From contig SDUX01000002.1 in the NCBI GenBank assembly GCA_008729055.1, forward strand, positions 6,983,485 through 7,047,484: DNA of 64,000 nt, written 5' to 3'. A model generated the notes under the pieces. It saw nothing but the letters and a program-made list of their open reading frames with translations. It was not told where the DNA came from and searched no databases. Within the stretch, counting starts at the first letter, position 1. Every line of letters begins with the position of its first letter. This stretch comes from Pyropia haitanensis (taxonomy: Eukaryota > Rhodophyta > Bangiophyceae > Bangiales > Bangiaceae). Shown here piece by piece: positions 23,284 through 35,329 of the stretch. The position numbers and the translations under genes were made by a program.

Positions 23284-24786
23284 GCGTCGTCGCTGTGGGA
23301 GAGCTGGCGCCCCGCCGACCGCCCCGTCGGCACCACCACGTCCGCCTCTCTTGCCGCGGCCGACGGCAGGGGCCGCCGGTGGGGCGCCCCCCGGCTGGTC
23401 CCATCGTCCGTGTCGGTGCCGACGTTTGGTGGGGCCGGCGGCCGCGGCGGCGCCGCGGGCGCGTCGGCGCCCACCACCCCGGCGGGCGGCGGCGGCGCCG
23501 GGTGGTCGCCCGCGTCGCCGCCGCGGGGCGTACCGCAGTCCGCGTCGTATGACCGCTTCGACGCCGGTGGCCGGCTGGCGGCGGCGGTGGCGGCGGGGCG
23601 GCGGCCAGAGGGCCGGCCGCCGCCCATATCCCCCTCCTACACCCCCCCGACGCCACTGTCATCGCTGCCGCTGACCGGCTCGGCGTGGCCGCCCGCACCG
23701 ATTGGTGCGCCGCCGCCGGCGCCGGCGCCGGCGCCCGCTGGTGGTGGCCGCCCCTCGATGGATGGGTGCGGCGGCGGCTGGGCCGCCGGTACCCCGGGTG
23801 CCGGCGCCGCGCTGCTGTCGTCGGACAGCAGCGCTGTGTCGCACAGCCTCGACTCGTATGGGCATGGTGGCGCGGACGGGGGGGGTGGGGGTGGCTGCGG
23901 TACGGTTGGCGGCAGTGGGGGTTGTGGCAGTGGGGGTGGCGGCTGTGGGGGTGGCGTCAGTGGGGGTGGCGGCGGTGGCGGCGGCGGTGGCGGCCGCCAA
24001 CATTACTCGGCCGGCCTGCACTCGCTGCCCGCGGTCCCGACCGCGGGGCTCGGGTACCCGTCCATGGCAGGGGCTGGGCCGGCCTGGCACACCCAGACGT
24101 TCACCGGGGGTGGGGGACCCGGTGGGTGGGCATCCCCGGCCCCTTCCCAGCCGCCGCCCCCCCCCGTTCCCCAGGTCGGCGTCATCCACCCCCCCTGCTT
24201 CCTGTCTGTGGGCGGCGCGCCGTCCGCGTCGGGGGGCTACTGCGTCGAATCGACGGGAGTGGCCGTCTCCAGCCCGTGGACGGCGCCCGCCAGCCCACCG
24301 CCGTCGTCGCCGGCGGCGCCGCGGCAGCGGCCGGGGACGTCCATCGCGGCGGCGCCGACGCCGTCGCCGACGCCTGGACCGCCGCCGCCCGAGGCGGCTG
24401 CGCCACCGCCGCCGCCACCGGTCACGGGCCGGCCGCAGCAGCCATTGGGGGCACCCCCGGCCGGTGGCATGGCCAACGGTGGCGGCGGCGGTGGCTGCGG
24501 CCTCGGCGGCGTACCTGGTGGCCCTGGCGGGGGCCCTTGCCCTGGCGCGCCGCGGCCTACCCCCCGGCCGGCACCCCCCCGCCCCGGCAGCTTTGCCGGC
24601 GTCGGCGGCGCCGGTGGCGCGACGGCGTGCAACCTGACGCGGCTGAGCGAGCGGGTCGAGATCGCGATGCGGTCCAAAGAGGCTGCCGCGATCGCTCGGG
24701 GCGGCAAGGAGCTGGCCAAGACCACCGTCGCGCTCGCGTCGGTGGGGATGGGCTGGCTGTCCTCCCGGCGGAAAAAGCAAACGTGA
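22462..24786 (+). CDS. Pro/Gly/Ser-rich hypothetical protein, 774 residues
   Basis: The frame is intact from ATG 22462 (MASPVLGGVPAPLGAALGAL) to TGA 24784. The start is the first ATG after a C/T-rich leader. The protein is disordered-looking: acidic DDDNEDGIPDTLSISSASS near the N-terminus, Gly/Cys clusters (GGGGCGACGGGGGGC), poly-Pro, and repeated Ser/Tyr motifs such as LLYDSYDGEP and SASYDRFDAGG. The only ordered-looking part is the C-terminus: LTRLSERVEIAMRSKEAAAI, then an amphipathic/hydrophobic stretch (TTVALASVGMGWLSS) and a basic tail SRRKKQT, which could be a membrane anchor or binding helix. No family is recognised. T-rich sequence follows the stop. Confidence 0.7.
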
Positions 24787-25544
24787 CGCGGCGGGGGGGG
24801 GGGGGAGAGAGCCGGAGGGAATAGGCGGCGGGCTCGGGCGGGGGACCCGCCTTTTCCTTTTTTGCTTGACCTTGGTTTCTTCTTCCCAGTTTTTCTTTTT
24901 TCATTCGCGCTGTGCGCTGTACCCTGTTTTCCTCTTGTATACCGCCCTTACAATGCCTTGCCCGTTGTACTCTCTTTTCGTTTCTCGAGGCATGCGCGCA
25001 ACCAGGTGGCGTGCGCGGGATGGTGGGCATAGCGGCCGCCATGGTGGATTCGCAGGGGGTCACAGCCGGCCGCCAGATGGGCAGGAGCGGCGACGAGTCT
25101 CCAGTTGGCTGAGTGTCGGAGGGAGGGGCCCCAGCCAGCCTGGTGGGGAGGAGGGGTCTGGTGCGACGGGTGGCCGACACGCTGCACAGCCGCAACCCCC
25201 CTCCGACACGGGGAGGGAGGCCACACCGGCCACGGAACGGATGGGGTGTCCCAGTGGTGATATCAACGACAGCTCATATGTACACGCCCCAGCAGGCGCA
25301 CGACGACGAGGACCGTCGAAAGCAAACAACGGCGCACCCGACGAAAACAAAACAACCCACCTGTGCAAGATTACGACAGGCGGGCGGCCACACCGCCGCC
25401 TACGTGTCGCACACAGCAGCCAGCGCGCAAACGGCGGCCAGCAGCAGAGGCGCCACTGCATCCATCCGGGCCGTGCCACGCAACGGCGCCCACTCCCGTC
25501 CAAGCGCACACCGCTGTCACCCCCCCTGGCCACCCTGGGTCCCC
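24787..25544. other. Intergenic between convergent genes
   Basis: T-rich patches (24852-24905) follow the plus-strand gene. The rest is mixed-composition sequence with no supported gene up to the RAD52 stop. Confidence 0.5.
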
Positions 25545-27546
25545 TCAGCTGGACGCTGTACACGGGTCGTCATCAAAGGCGCCATCGCCCACCAGCCGCG
25601 CCAGCGTGGCCTCGTCGTCGGCCAGCCCGTGCGTCGGCCGCGCGTGCTTGGCCGGCGGCGGCCCCGCCTGGGGGTACCCGCCCGCGGGGCGGGGTTGGAA
25701 CTGGGACGCGCCCATGCCGATACCTCGTGGGGGGGGCTTGAGCCGCCCACTGGGCGGCACGCCCATCCCGCCACCCCCGCCGCAACCACCACCGCCGACC
25801 GCACCGCCAACGGCGCCGTCCGCGCGTGCCTTTTGCGCCCGCAGATGGTCCATCATGCCGGGCGCGACAGCAGGCCCAGCCGCCGACGCCCCCGGGTGGG
25901 GCGCCCCACCGTTGGCCGCGGGCGCCCCAGCGGGCCCCCGTATTGGCGACGTGCCGGGCGCAGCGCCGCCATTTGCCCACGCTGCTGCTGGTGTGTGCCT
26001 TTGGCCGCCGATGCTGCGGCCGCTGCCGCCGCCAGCGGGTTGCTCCTCAAACGGCAGTGCCCGCTTGGTACCACCCATGCCGCCGCCGCCGGGGCCACCG
26101 CCGCCGCCGCCGCCGCCCATGTCGCCGCCGCGACTGCCCATTCCCGGCGGAGCGCCGATCCCCCGAGACGCAATGGGGGCGCCACCACCGCCGTTCGTGC
26201 CCATTCCCGCACCCGCGGCGGGCCGCCCACGCCCGCCGCCGACGCCGCCACCAAACTGGTTGGCCCGACGCCCCCCTCCGTGCACCTCGGGCTTGGTGCC
26301 AAAGCCGCTGCCGGCCGCAAAAGAGCCGCCGGCACCGCCACCACCGCCGCCTGCCGCGGTGCCCCCCAGGCCCCGCGGCGTCACGGGCGAAGCGGCGGCG
26401 GCCATGGCGGCCGCGGCGCCCCCCCCCCCACCCCCGCGCGTACTCCGCCCGCCGGCTCCCGCAGCAGTGCGCCCGTAACGCTGTCCATGGCGGCCGACTG
26501 CGCCGCGCGCGGCGACTGCATGTACTGCAGGTGCTCCCGGTCGTAGAGGCTGTTGCCGAGGGCGTTGCCAAAGTTCTTGAGCGCCCGCTTGCGCGCGTCG
26601 GTAAACGCCTCCTTGCGCGCCAAGCTGATCGCGTCGGACTTGGTGCGCTGGTTCTCCGTCGAGCCCGTCCCGCAGTCCATATGGCACTGGCCACCACGGA
26701 CCGTCACTTTGAGCACCACCGTTGAGTGGGCAGACCAGCCCCGAGGGGGGGTCATCTCCACAAAGTCCAACTCCGAGGACACCACTGCCACGAGGGTAAG
26801 AAGAGATGAGGAGAAGGGACACGGGGGGGAGCAAAAATGCATTCGGGAATGGTAGAGCGCGCACCCAGAAATGCAAGCAGAGACATGTCAGGACGTGCCG
26901 CCCTTGGATGGTGGCCATGAGCGCGAAAGGCGACGCGCACGACATACAACCCTTCTGCTCACGCCGCAGCCGACGCCCAACACCCAGCCTGCACCACCCG
27001 TCTCTCCAGCTCACCCCACTGAATCCCACTCGACGTTTCCGTCCCCCGTCAAGCCGCCCAGCACCATCGACACAGGCAGCGCACGTTGGCCCAAGCCCAC
27101 CACGCCCTCACACCCAACCCTCCCCCCCCACCTTCCGCAAGCCCGCGCCCGACACCACTCCATGCACACGCCAGCCAAGTACGTACTCTCACAGCTCCAG
27201 CCGTCCCACCCAAAGATCTTGTTGGCCAGGTCAATGACCTTCCAGCTCTCCAGGTAGGTGAGCTTGCGGCCGCTCGGGCCCGCCCGCTGCTTGCAGTCGC
27301 TCTTTGTCAGCCGGTGGTCCAGCATCCGCCCGATGCGCTCCGCGTCGGGCCGGGAAAAGGCGGCGTCGGCAAACGCAGCGGGGGGGCGGGGGGGGCGGCA
27401 CACGGGCCCGATGCGTCTGAGCCACCACCACCACCACCACCACCGCCACCGCCGCCGCTGCCGTCGCTGCCACCATCGCCGCTACCGCCGTCACCACCGC
27501 CACCTCCACCGCCACCGCCGGGCCACGGGCGGTCATCGTCAGCCAT
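25545..27546 (-). CDS. RAD52: DNA recombination/repair protein RAD52, one intron
   Basis: RAD52 anneals single strands and mediates strand exchange in double-strand break repair. Exon 1 is 27546-27188: MADDDRPWP, a Gly/Ser-rich linker, then SRPDAERIGRML and the diagnostic RKLTYLESWKVIDLANKIFG. The intron is 27187-26785 (donor A|GTACGT, acceptor GGCAG). Exon 2 opens with the matching continuation SSELDFVEM, then VLKVTVRGGQCHMDCGTGS and RKRALKNFGNALGNSLYD, the RAD52 DNA-binding core. The tail of about 300 residues is Gly-rich and disordered (PFEEQPAGG, PPSGRLKPPPRGIGMG) and ends acidic, GAFDDDPCTASS. Frames step once at G7/G8 (27380-27395) and once at C11 (26419-26429), both fitting one missing base. 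RAD51 and RPA binding regions are not recognisable. Confidence 0.93.
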
Positions 27547-28812
27547 GGCGTCCGCCCGCGGGACAGGAGCGCGCCAGGAAAAAAAGGTGGTGGCAACGGA
27601 GAAGAGGAAAAAAAAACAGGTGCTAGGTGGCGGCCGTGGGTATCGGCCGACGGCGCCGGCCGTCGTGGAGCAAAGCGTCGGGTGGGGCGGGCGGGTGGGC
27701 GGAGGTGGGTGGCAGGCCGGACGCAAAAGGCGCGCACCGTCTCGCGGCGCAACGGAGGCCGAGCGGGCGCGCACTGCCAAGTGCGGTGGGTCGGTACTTG
27801 TGCCTGCTGGCGATGGGTGTGGGTGGCCGCCCCAGGCAGGTCGAGGCCCTTTGGGGGCCACTTATAGGTTCGTGGGTACACGTGGAAGCGGTGGCATTCA
27901 AAAGTCAGGTCGGGCCGGTGTCGGATGCGGCCGACCGCTCTGTTGCGGCCGGCCGTCGCGCCAAGATGTACGGCACAAGTGTCTAATCAAGTCCGGACCA
28001 TCCAGGGACTCTTTGGCCGTATGCTCCGAAGCAGCAAGTGCATTTATCCGTACTATGTGTGTGTAGTTGAATTGGCTCTGCTTGGCGCGACCGAAAGTAT
28101 TGTCCGACACCATGCAGTTGTGCTGCTCTGCACAATGGAGTTGCACATGTCCCGGTCCCTGGCTACACAATCGAAACGAAGCGCCTTGTCGCGCCTCGTC
28201 CCCGTCGCGCGCACGGGCGGCGCGATCGACCCACCGCCGCGCGGCGCCGGCGAGAGCCCCGCCCGCCGCACCACCCCGCCACCCGCGTCCACTTGTCGGT
28301 CACAACCTCGCCGCCCCTCCCCCCCTCTGACTCCCCCCCCCGCCCCCACCAGCCGTCTCTCCCTCGCACTGGCCGACTCCCCCCTCCCTCCCCTCTCCCC
28401 CCCCGTTTCCCTGGCGTGGGCGCTGCCCCAGTGCAGACGCGTCGCGGCTGCCGCCGCGGGGGCGGGGCGGCCGGCCGCCGCCCATGGGACGCCCGCCCGC
28501 CGCCGCCGCCGCCGCTGCCGCCGCCGCTGCCGCTGCTGCCGTCGCCGCCGCCACGTCGTGTTGCCGCCGCCGCGCCCGCACCCCGCCCGCCGGGGTCCCC
28601 TACTGCCGCCGCGGTCGCCGCAGCGACGGTCGGTGACGAGCGGCGGTCGCCGCGGCCGCGGTCGCCGCAGCGACGGTTGGTGACGAGCGGCGGTCGCCGC
28701 GGCCGCGGTCGGTGTGCGGCGGTAGCGGCGGCGGCGGTGGCAGCGGCGGCGGCGGCGGCGGTGGTGACGGCGGGTGGGCGTGGCCGCGGCGGCTCTCCTC
28801 CCCGAGGTCCCA
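27547..28812. other. Divergent intergenic region with 47-bp repeat
   Basis: This lies between the RAD52 start and the plus-strand dehydrogenase-like gene. It has average composition at 27840-28180, a C/T-rich block (28310-28430) and a 47-bp tandem repeat at 28613. A plus-strand frame from about 28147 (MSRSLATQSKRSALSRLVPV) resembles a mitochondrial presequence but could not be joined to the next gene. Confidence 0.45.
28613..28712. repeat. 47-bp tandem repeat
   Basis: Two full copies start at 28613 and 28660 (opening ggtcgccgcagcgacggt), differing at one base, and a third starts at 28707. Confidence 0.85.
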
Positions 28813-29688
28813 ATGGCGGCGGCCGCCGCGGCGGCCGCTGCGGAGGCGCCCATCATTGTGGCGGTCTTTGGGTACGCCCCCGCGCGCCGCCCCCCCCCGC
28901 CATTGCTCTGCCCGATTTTTGTTTGTGTGTTTTGTATATGTGGCTTCCTCTGCCCGCGGCGATGCTCACTATCCGTTTTCTGGGACTGTTGGCTAACCGT
29001 CCCCCGTCCTCTCCCCCCTGTCCCATCGCGCCCGGCGTGATGCCCCTTTTCTTCCTCTCGCTCTATCGTATCCCTACTCGTCCCCCCCCCCCCCCCGCCC
29101 TCTTCCCCCGTCCCCCGTGCGCAGTGCGACCCCCCCCGAAATCACGGCACTCACCTCCATCCCGCCCCGGCTCCCCCCCCCCCCCCCGCCCTCGCCTTCC
29201 AGCCCGCCCCCCTGTCGCCAGCCACCGCCGCCGCGGCGGGCGCCGCCGGCGCCACTGCCGCGCTCGTCGCGCCCCGCGACGACCTGTCCCCGCCGGTGCT
29301 CACCGCGCTCGCCGCGGCGGGCATCCGCGTCGTCGGCATCCGCGGCTGGGCGGACGCGCCGCCGCCTGCCAAGGCCGGCTTGGGCGCGAGGGGAGGCGGC
29401 GGCGGTGGTCGCGGCGGCGGCGGCGGCGGTGGCGGTGGCGGTGGTGGGGCGGCGGGCGGGGGGGGGAGGGACGCCGCCGCCGGCTGGGGCCGCCTCGACG
29501 CCGCCGCCGCGCGGGCGGCCGGGGTGGCGGTGCTGGCGCTGCCGCGCGGCGCGCTCGCCGCCGAGGTCGCCACCGCCGCCGCCGAGTGGGGCGTCAGCAG
29601 CGCGCTCTCCCTCGCCGCCACCGCCCCGCCGCCGCCGGCCGCCACCCCGCCGCCACCGCCGCCAGTGGCGGGGGCGCCGACGACGGCA

Positions 29689-29721
<33 letters not shown>

Positions 29722-31120
29722 ACGCCGCCCATGGCCGACGCGACGGGCGTGGCGGGCAAGACGGTGGCGGTGATTGGGGCGCCGACGCCGGGCGGCGTCG
29801 TTGACCGCATGGCGGGCATGTTCCTCGCCGCGGGCGCGGGCGCGGTGCTAGTCGTCGGCCCGCCGGGGGGGGGGGGGCGGCGGGTGGCTGGGGTGGGGCG
29901 GCGGCGGCAGCGGGGCGGGCGCCGCCCTCCGCGGTGGTGGCGGCGGCGGCGGCAGCACCCCCGCCGGCGCCGCCGCCGGCGCACCCCCCCCTCCCGTTGG
30001 CGCCGTCGCCACGGTCGCCGGCGGTGGCGGTGGGGGGGGCGGCGGGGGGAGGTGGGGGGGGGTCCGCCACCCCGTCGACCCCGTCGGGGGTGACGCCGGC
30101 GACGGGGCCGACGCCGCCAGTCGGCGCGTCGCCCGCGACGCCGTCGCCCGCGTCGTCGCCGCCGTCGCCGACTGGTGGGGGGGGACGGGGGCGCGGCGGT
30201 GCGGGTGGCAGTGCCGCGGCCAGCACCCCGGGTGGCAGCGGCGGTGTTGGCGGCGTCGGCAGCGCCGGTAGTGGTGGGGGTGGTGGCGGCGGCGGCGGCG
30301 GCCGTGGCGGTGGCCGTGGCGGCGGCGGCGGCGTCACCCTCTCGGCGACGGCATCGACGACGCCCTCCCCTCCCGCCCCCCCCCCCCCCACCGCACGGTG
30401 TCCCCCCTTCCCCCCCCCCCCCCCCCCGCATCGTCTTTGGCGTCGGCCTCGCGCCCGCCCTCGCCGCTGCCGCGGTCGTCGTGGCGGTCCCCCCCCCGGC
30501 CTGCCGTCGACGTCCCCCCTATTAACGGCGCCGCTGCTGCGGCGGCTCCGCCCGCGGGCGGTGCTCGTCGCGCCCGCCGCGGCAGTGGACCTGGCCGCCG
30601 CGGCCGCGGCGGTGGAGGCGGGGCACCTCGGCGGCCTGGCGGTGGACGTGGAGGTGGACGCCGCCGCGGGGGGGGGGGGGCAGCTGTTTGAGCGCGCCGC
30701 CGCCGCGGCCCGGGGGGGGGAGGGGGGGGGGGGGGGGGTGGTGGTGCCGCCGCCGGTGCCGCCGGCGGTGGGGGTGGCGGTGGCGGTGGCGGTGGCGGTG
30801 GCGGTGGCGGTGGCGGCGGTGACGGCGACGCCGGCGGCGGCGGCGCGTTTGTGCAGACGCCCCTCTGTGCGCGGCTGCAGGCGCTGTCGCGGGTGCGGCT
30901 GAGCGTTGGCGGCGTCGGCGGCGCGGAGGAGGTGGTGCGCGCCGTCGCGGGCGCGTGCCTGGGCGGCGTCGTTGCCGCCGTGCGGCACCGCCGCGCGCAG
31001 GCCGCCCTGCCGGGAGGGGGGCACGCCGCCGCCCCTGCGGCCGCCGCCGTTGGGGCTGTGCGGCCGCCGCCCCGGGGGGGGGGGTCGCCGGTCACCCATG
31101 AGGGGGGGCTCGCCGCGTGA
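28813..31120 (+). CDS. D-2-hydroxyacid dehydrogenase-like protein, probably inactive
   Basis: The fold is suggested by ordered segments. APIIVAVFG comes from exon 1 (28813-28871, donor GG|GTACGC), then LTALAAAGIRVVGIRGWADA and AAARAAGVAVLALPRGALAA (the substrate-domain pattern). An NAD-binding-like GKTVAVIGAPTPGG follows, then LAPALAAAAVVVAVP, TSPLLTAPLLRRLRPRAVLV and AAVEAGHLGGLAVDV, and near the end AFVQTPLCARL. In the family the segment after RPxAVLV carries N-x-x-R-G with the catalytic Arg, and the late motif carries TPH; here they read APAAAVD and TPL. Long Gly/Pro/Ala insertions split the domains. Several G/C runs (for example G13 at 29865-29877) shift the frame by one. The intron acceptor is probably at 29201-29202. 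Alternative: a distant Rossmann protein of other function. Confidence 0.55.
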
Positions 31121-32930
31121 GGGGCAGGGGGGGGGGGGGGTTGCCGCTGTGGCGGGCCGTACGCCGAGACACGCCGTGCGTCGCGGCCGCCGCGGCGGTC
31201 GCTGCTGCGGGCGGGGATGGCGTGGCCGCGGTACGCTCGCAGCGCGGCGAGCGGGCCCCCCTGTGTCTCCTCTCCTCCCCGCGCCGCCCTCCCCATTGTT
31301 TTTCCGGGTAGCCGCGCCGCCGCGGCCGCCGCCGCCGCCACCGCCGCCCGCCCGCAGCCGCCACCGCCGCTGGCGTGGCCGCCCGAAATGTGGGGGATGG
31401 GGTCACGCCGCGGCGGCGGCCGTGCGCACCGCGTCTTGCCGTCGCCGTCCATGTCGCCGTGACCGCCGCCGCCGCGGACCTCCCTCTGGGTCGTGGCGTG
31501 GCGTCGTGGCGGCGGTGTGGGGACTGAGGCGGGCAAGGGGGGGGGGGGGAGGGAGGGAGGGAGGGAGGGGTAGACGTGCCCGCTGGGTGCGGCGGTGGTG
31601 CTCTGCGCGACGCGCCGGTTGCACGACCAGAGCGGACGGGCCGTCTGGGGGGGGGGTGGGCCCGACGCGCCCCACGCCCGCCCCGCGCCGCGCCGTGCCG
31701 CGCCGCCGCCGCGCGTTGGTGCGCTCCACCGCGGATGGGCGGCTGCGCGGCGGCGCACCGCTGGCAACGTCCAGCCGGTGGTGGCGGCGGCCGTCGCTGC
31801 GCAGGGGGGGGGAGGGGTAGGTGCGGGAGCGATAGGGAACGGATGATGGAGAGAGGGGAGCGGCGGGGGGGGGGGGGGGGGGGGGGGGCGACGGGGGGGG
31901 GGACGGCCGTCGCGCACCCCGCCGCCGCGCCGCCGCGGCCGGCGCTGCGCACCCTGTCCGCCTCCCCCCCCCCCCGCCGGCGCCGGCGCCAGCGAAAACG
32001 CAAGCAGCCCCACGCGGGGTTACCGGGGAACCCCCGCGGCGGCGGCACCGCGCACGCGTGGCGGCGGGCGGCGACCGCCGCCACCGCCGCCGCCGCCGCC
32101 CGTGCCGCCACCGCCGCCGCCGCCCGTGCCGCCACCACCGCCACCACCGCCGCCGCCACCGCCGCCGCCGCCGCCACCCCCGCCGCCGCGGCGGCGGCGG
32201 CGGTGACCTCCGTCCACACCGCCGCGGCGGGGGCGCCCCCCCCCCCAAACCCCCACGCCGCCCGCCCGCAGCGCCCGTGTACCCCGCCGCGTGCCGCCGG
32301 CGGCGGCGGCCCCCCCCCCCGGCCGCGCGCGGGCGGGCGGGCGCGTCAATGGCGGCGGCGGCGGTGGGGCGGCCCGCAACAGCAGGCAGGCGGTGGTGGC
32401 GGCAGCGGCGGCGGTGGTGGTGGTGGTGGTGGTGGTGGTGGTGGTGGTGGTGGTGGTGGTGGCGGTGGTGGGGAGCGGGCGGCCGTGGCGGCGATGCCCA
32501 TTGAGGGGGGGGGGGGGGGCGGGGCGGAGGGACGCGGCCGGCGGCGGCGGCGCGGGCAGGTGCAGGTGGGGGGGGGGGGTGCCGCGGATTCGGTCGAATC
32601 GGCTTGCATGGTGATCGCCCGCCCGGCCGCGCCGCCGCCGCGGCGCGATACGAGGGGAGGGGGGGGGGACGTTCGGGGCTGTGCCGCCGCTGCCCCCCCC
32701 TTCCTTCCCCGTCCCCCCCCCCCCCCAGCCCAACCCTCCCCCTTCCTGTCACCGCACGGCCTTGTCCCTGCCGACGCCCGCCTTCCCTTCCCCCGGCTCG
32801 GCGGACATCTCCACCGCGCGCGCGGCGGTCGACGCCGGCTCCCGCCGTGGCGGTCCCGCCCACATCCCCCCCGCTTCTTCCGCGGCCCCCCCCCCCCCCC
32901 CCCCCCCGTTCCCCCCTCCACTCTGCCACC
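31121..32930. other. Unassigned GC-rich region with GGT microsatellite
   Basis: It holds no recognisable domain. A candidate minus-strand protein would start at 32609 (MQADSTESAAPPPPTCTCP), divergent from the flavoprotein gene at 32931, and continue as Pro/Thr/His/Ala low complexity through a (GGT)n tract. A short minus-strand segment SPVTPRGAACVFAGAGAG (about 32030-31975) looks protein-like but could not be linked. I give this candidate about 0.25. Confidence 0.3.
32412..32464. repeat. (GGT)n microsatellite
   Basis: About 16 uninterrupted ggt triplets ending in ggcggtggt. Confidence 0.9.
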
Positions 32931-33159
32931 ATGAAGGTGGCCATCATTGGGGGCAACCTGACTGGCGCCGCCACCGCCTACTGTCTGCAGGAGGTGGCGG
33001 CGGCCAACCGGGCACGCCGGCGGGCGGCGGGGGTGGCGGGCGCCGACGAGGAGATGGAGGTACGGGTGTGCTGGGGGTGGGCACGCGGGGGGGTGTAGGA
33101 GAGGGGGGGGGGGGGGGGGGGAACGGGAAGAATGAGGGAGAGGGGGGAGGGGGGGGGGG

Positions 33160-33191
<32 letters not shown>

Positions 33192-35201
33192 GGGCAGGCG
33201 GGGAGGCGGTGTGACTGACGCTGGCGGTCTGAGCGCGCCCGTGGGCGCTGTCGGTGGGGCGTCTCCCTCTTGTCTGGTTGCCCTTTACCCCCCCCCCCCT
33301 CTGGCTGGTAGATTACCATCTTTGAGGCGCGCCCCGCCCTCGGCGGCAACAAGTTCATCGCGGTCCACCCACCCACCGCCGCGGACGGCGTTGCCGTCGA
33401 GGTCGGCACCGTCACGGCCATCCCGCTCGGCAGCGCGCCCCTCCTCGCCGCCCTCCTCGACCGCTCGGGGGTGTCTGCGGCGCTGACCCCCGCGGGCGTG
33501 TCGCCGCGGCCCGTCGCGGCGGGCACGCGCCGCTCGGTCGGCACCTGGGACTACCGCCGCGACGCGTTTGCGGTGCGCGTCGGCCGCTCCCACTGGGCCG
33601 ACGCGGTCGCCGCGTCGCCCGCCGCGGCCGCCACCCTCCGTGCCGTTGGCGTCGTTGCCGCCGCGGTGGCGGCGCGCCTCGCGACCGCCGCCGCCCACGG
33701 CGGCCTGCCCCGGCTGGTGCGGCGGCACCCGCTGGCCACCGCCGCCGGCCTGGCGGTGGCGCTGCTGCTTACCGGCGGCGGCGTGGTGCCGCCCCGCCGG
33801 GCGGTGCGGGCGGCCAACACCGCCGCGGCGGCGGTGGCGGCACGGCTGGCCGCGTTTTTGGCGTACGGCACGTCCTTGGCGGGCCTATCCGCCGCGGCGG
33901 CCGAGACGGCCGACCGGCTGGCGGCGGTGGCGGCGGCGGGGGCGGCACGCCGCGGCGTGACGGTGGGGCACCTGCTGCGGCGGGGGGGCTGGTGCGCGTG
34001 GCGGTGGGGGGGGGGGGGGGGGGGCGGCGTGGCTCGCCGCGCACGGCGTGCGCGCCGACTGCCTGGCGGAGCTGGTCGCGCCGGTGCTGGGACTGGATGA
34101 CGACTGGGGGGGTGCCGGCGGAGGGGGCGGCCGTGGGGGGGGGGGGGGGGGGGGTGAGGACGGGACGGCACGCCCGACCGCCGCCGCGGCTGGCAGCGAC
34201 GGCGGCGGCCGCGACGACCTGTCGTCGACGAGCATCCTCGCGCTCGGGGTGCGCCTCGGGGAGCTGCCCCTCCCCGCCGCCGCCGCCGCCCGCGCGCGGC
34301 TGGTCGACTGCCGCCGGCCTGGGCTTGCCGCCGGCCTCGTCGGTGGCCTCGCCGCCGCGGCGGGCGCGGCCGTCGAGGTGCGCGCGCGGGTCGTCACCGT
34401 CGACGCGGCGGGCGGCTTTGGCGCGTATACGCTCACGCTGGCCGGCGGGGGGGGGGTGCGCGGGCCGTACGATGGGGTGGTGCTCGCCGCCGCGGTGGCG
34501 CCCGCCGAGTTGGGCTGCCCGCAGCTGGGGGGGGGGGGGACGGCTCCCTCGCCGCGGCGCTCGGCTACCCCGGCTGGGCGGGCGCGCCCGCCGCTGCCGC
34601 GGCGGGTGGCGGCGGCACGCCGCGTGGCGGGGGGGCGGAGGATGGCACGGACGACGGGCGCGGGTCCAACGCAGACGGCGGCGACGGCGACGGCGGCGGC
34701 GGCGGCGCGTGGGTGGGCGTCGTCACCGGCCGCCTGCGGCCGCGGCTGTTTGACCTGGACGATGAGGAGGACGTGCCCGACGCGGTCTACGTCTTTGGCG
34801 GCGGCCCGCTGCGGCGGGTGGAGCGAGTAGCGGTGGCGGTGGCGCCCGCCGCCGCCGCCGCCGCCGCCGGCGTGTCTACCGCAGCCGCGGCCGCCACCCC
34901 CCCCTCCACCTCCCGCCCCCCCTCCTACGTCTACCGTATCGTCTGCTGGGAGCGACCATCCCCGACGGCGGCCGTCATCACCCGCGCGTTTACCGACGTT
35001 ACGGCCGTGACGGCGGCGCGGGTGCCCCGCCGCGGCCGGCGGGTGCGCGTCGCGGACAGCGCCGCGTGTCCGGCGGTGGTGGTGGAGCGCCGGTGGGTCA
35101 ACGCCGCCGCGACGGACGTGGTGGGGGGGGGGGTGGAGGTGGACGTGCTCGGCGCGGCCAACGCGGCCAGCCTCTTTGGTGACGACGTGCCGTGGAAGTG
35201 A
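32931..35201 (+). CDS. Prenylcysteine-oxidase-like FAD protein, one intron
   Basis: Exon 1 (32931-33059) starts after a C-rich leader (gccaccATGA) and encodes an FAD/Rossmann strand, MKVAIIGGNLTGAATAYCLQ. The intron is 33060-33311 (GTACGG...GGTAG) and contains a (ggct)n run. Exon 2 continues ITIFEARPALGGNKF and VAVEVGTVTAIPLGSAPLLA, the pattern of prenylcysteine lyase/oxidase and related amine-oxidase-fold flavoproteins. Later segments are HGVRADCLAELVAPVLGLDD, VVTGRLRPRLFDLDDEED, AVYVFGGGPLRRVERV, SYVYRIVCWER and a C-terminus GAANAASLFGDDVPWK. In the known family the enzyme cleaves prenylcysteine thioethers in the lysosome or vacuole. Frames step at G7 (33982-33988), G19 (34006-34024) and G13 (34527-34539), each by one. 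The dinucleotide motif reads GGNLTG, where family members have GGGIGG. A divergent protein of another flavoprotein subfamily is possible. Confidence 0.6.
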
Positions 35202-35329
35202 GGGCGGGCGTAGGGGGGGGGGGTGGGGGGGGGGTGGCGGAGATGGATGCTCGCCTGACGTGGCCGTTTTCTGCTTTGCGCTCTGTTTTTCAGGCGCCGC
35301 CGGGCCACACGCGCGTGTCCGACGATGCC

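Noticed and set aside
33160..33195. (ggct)n run considered as a coding repeat
   Set aside because: It lies inside the GT-AG intron of the flavoprotein gene.
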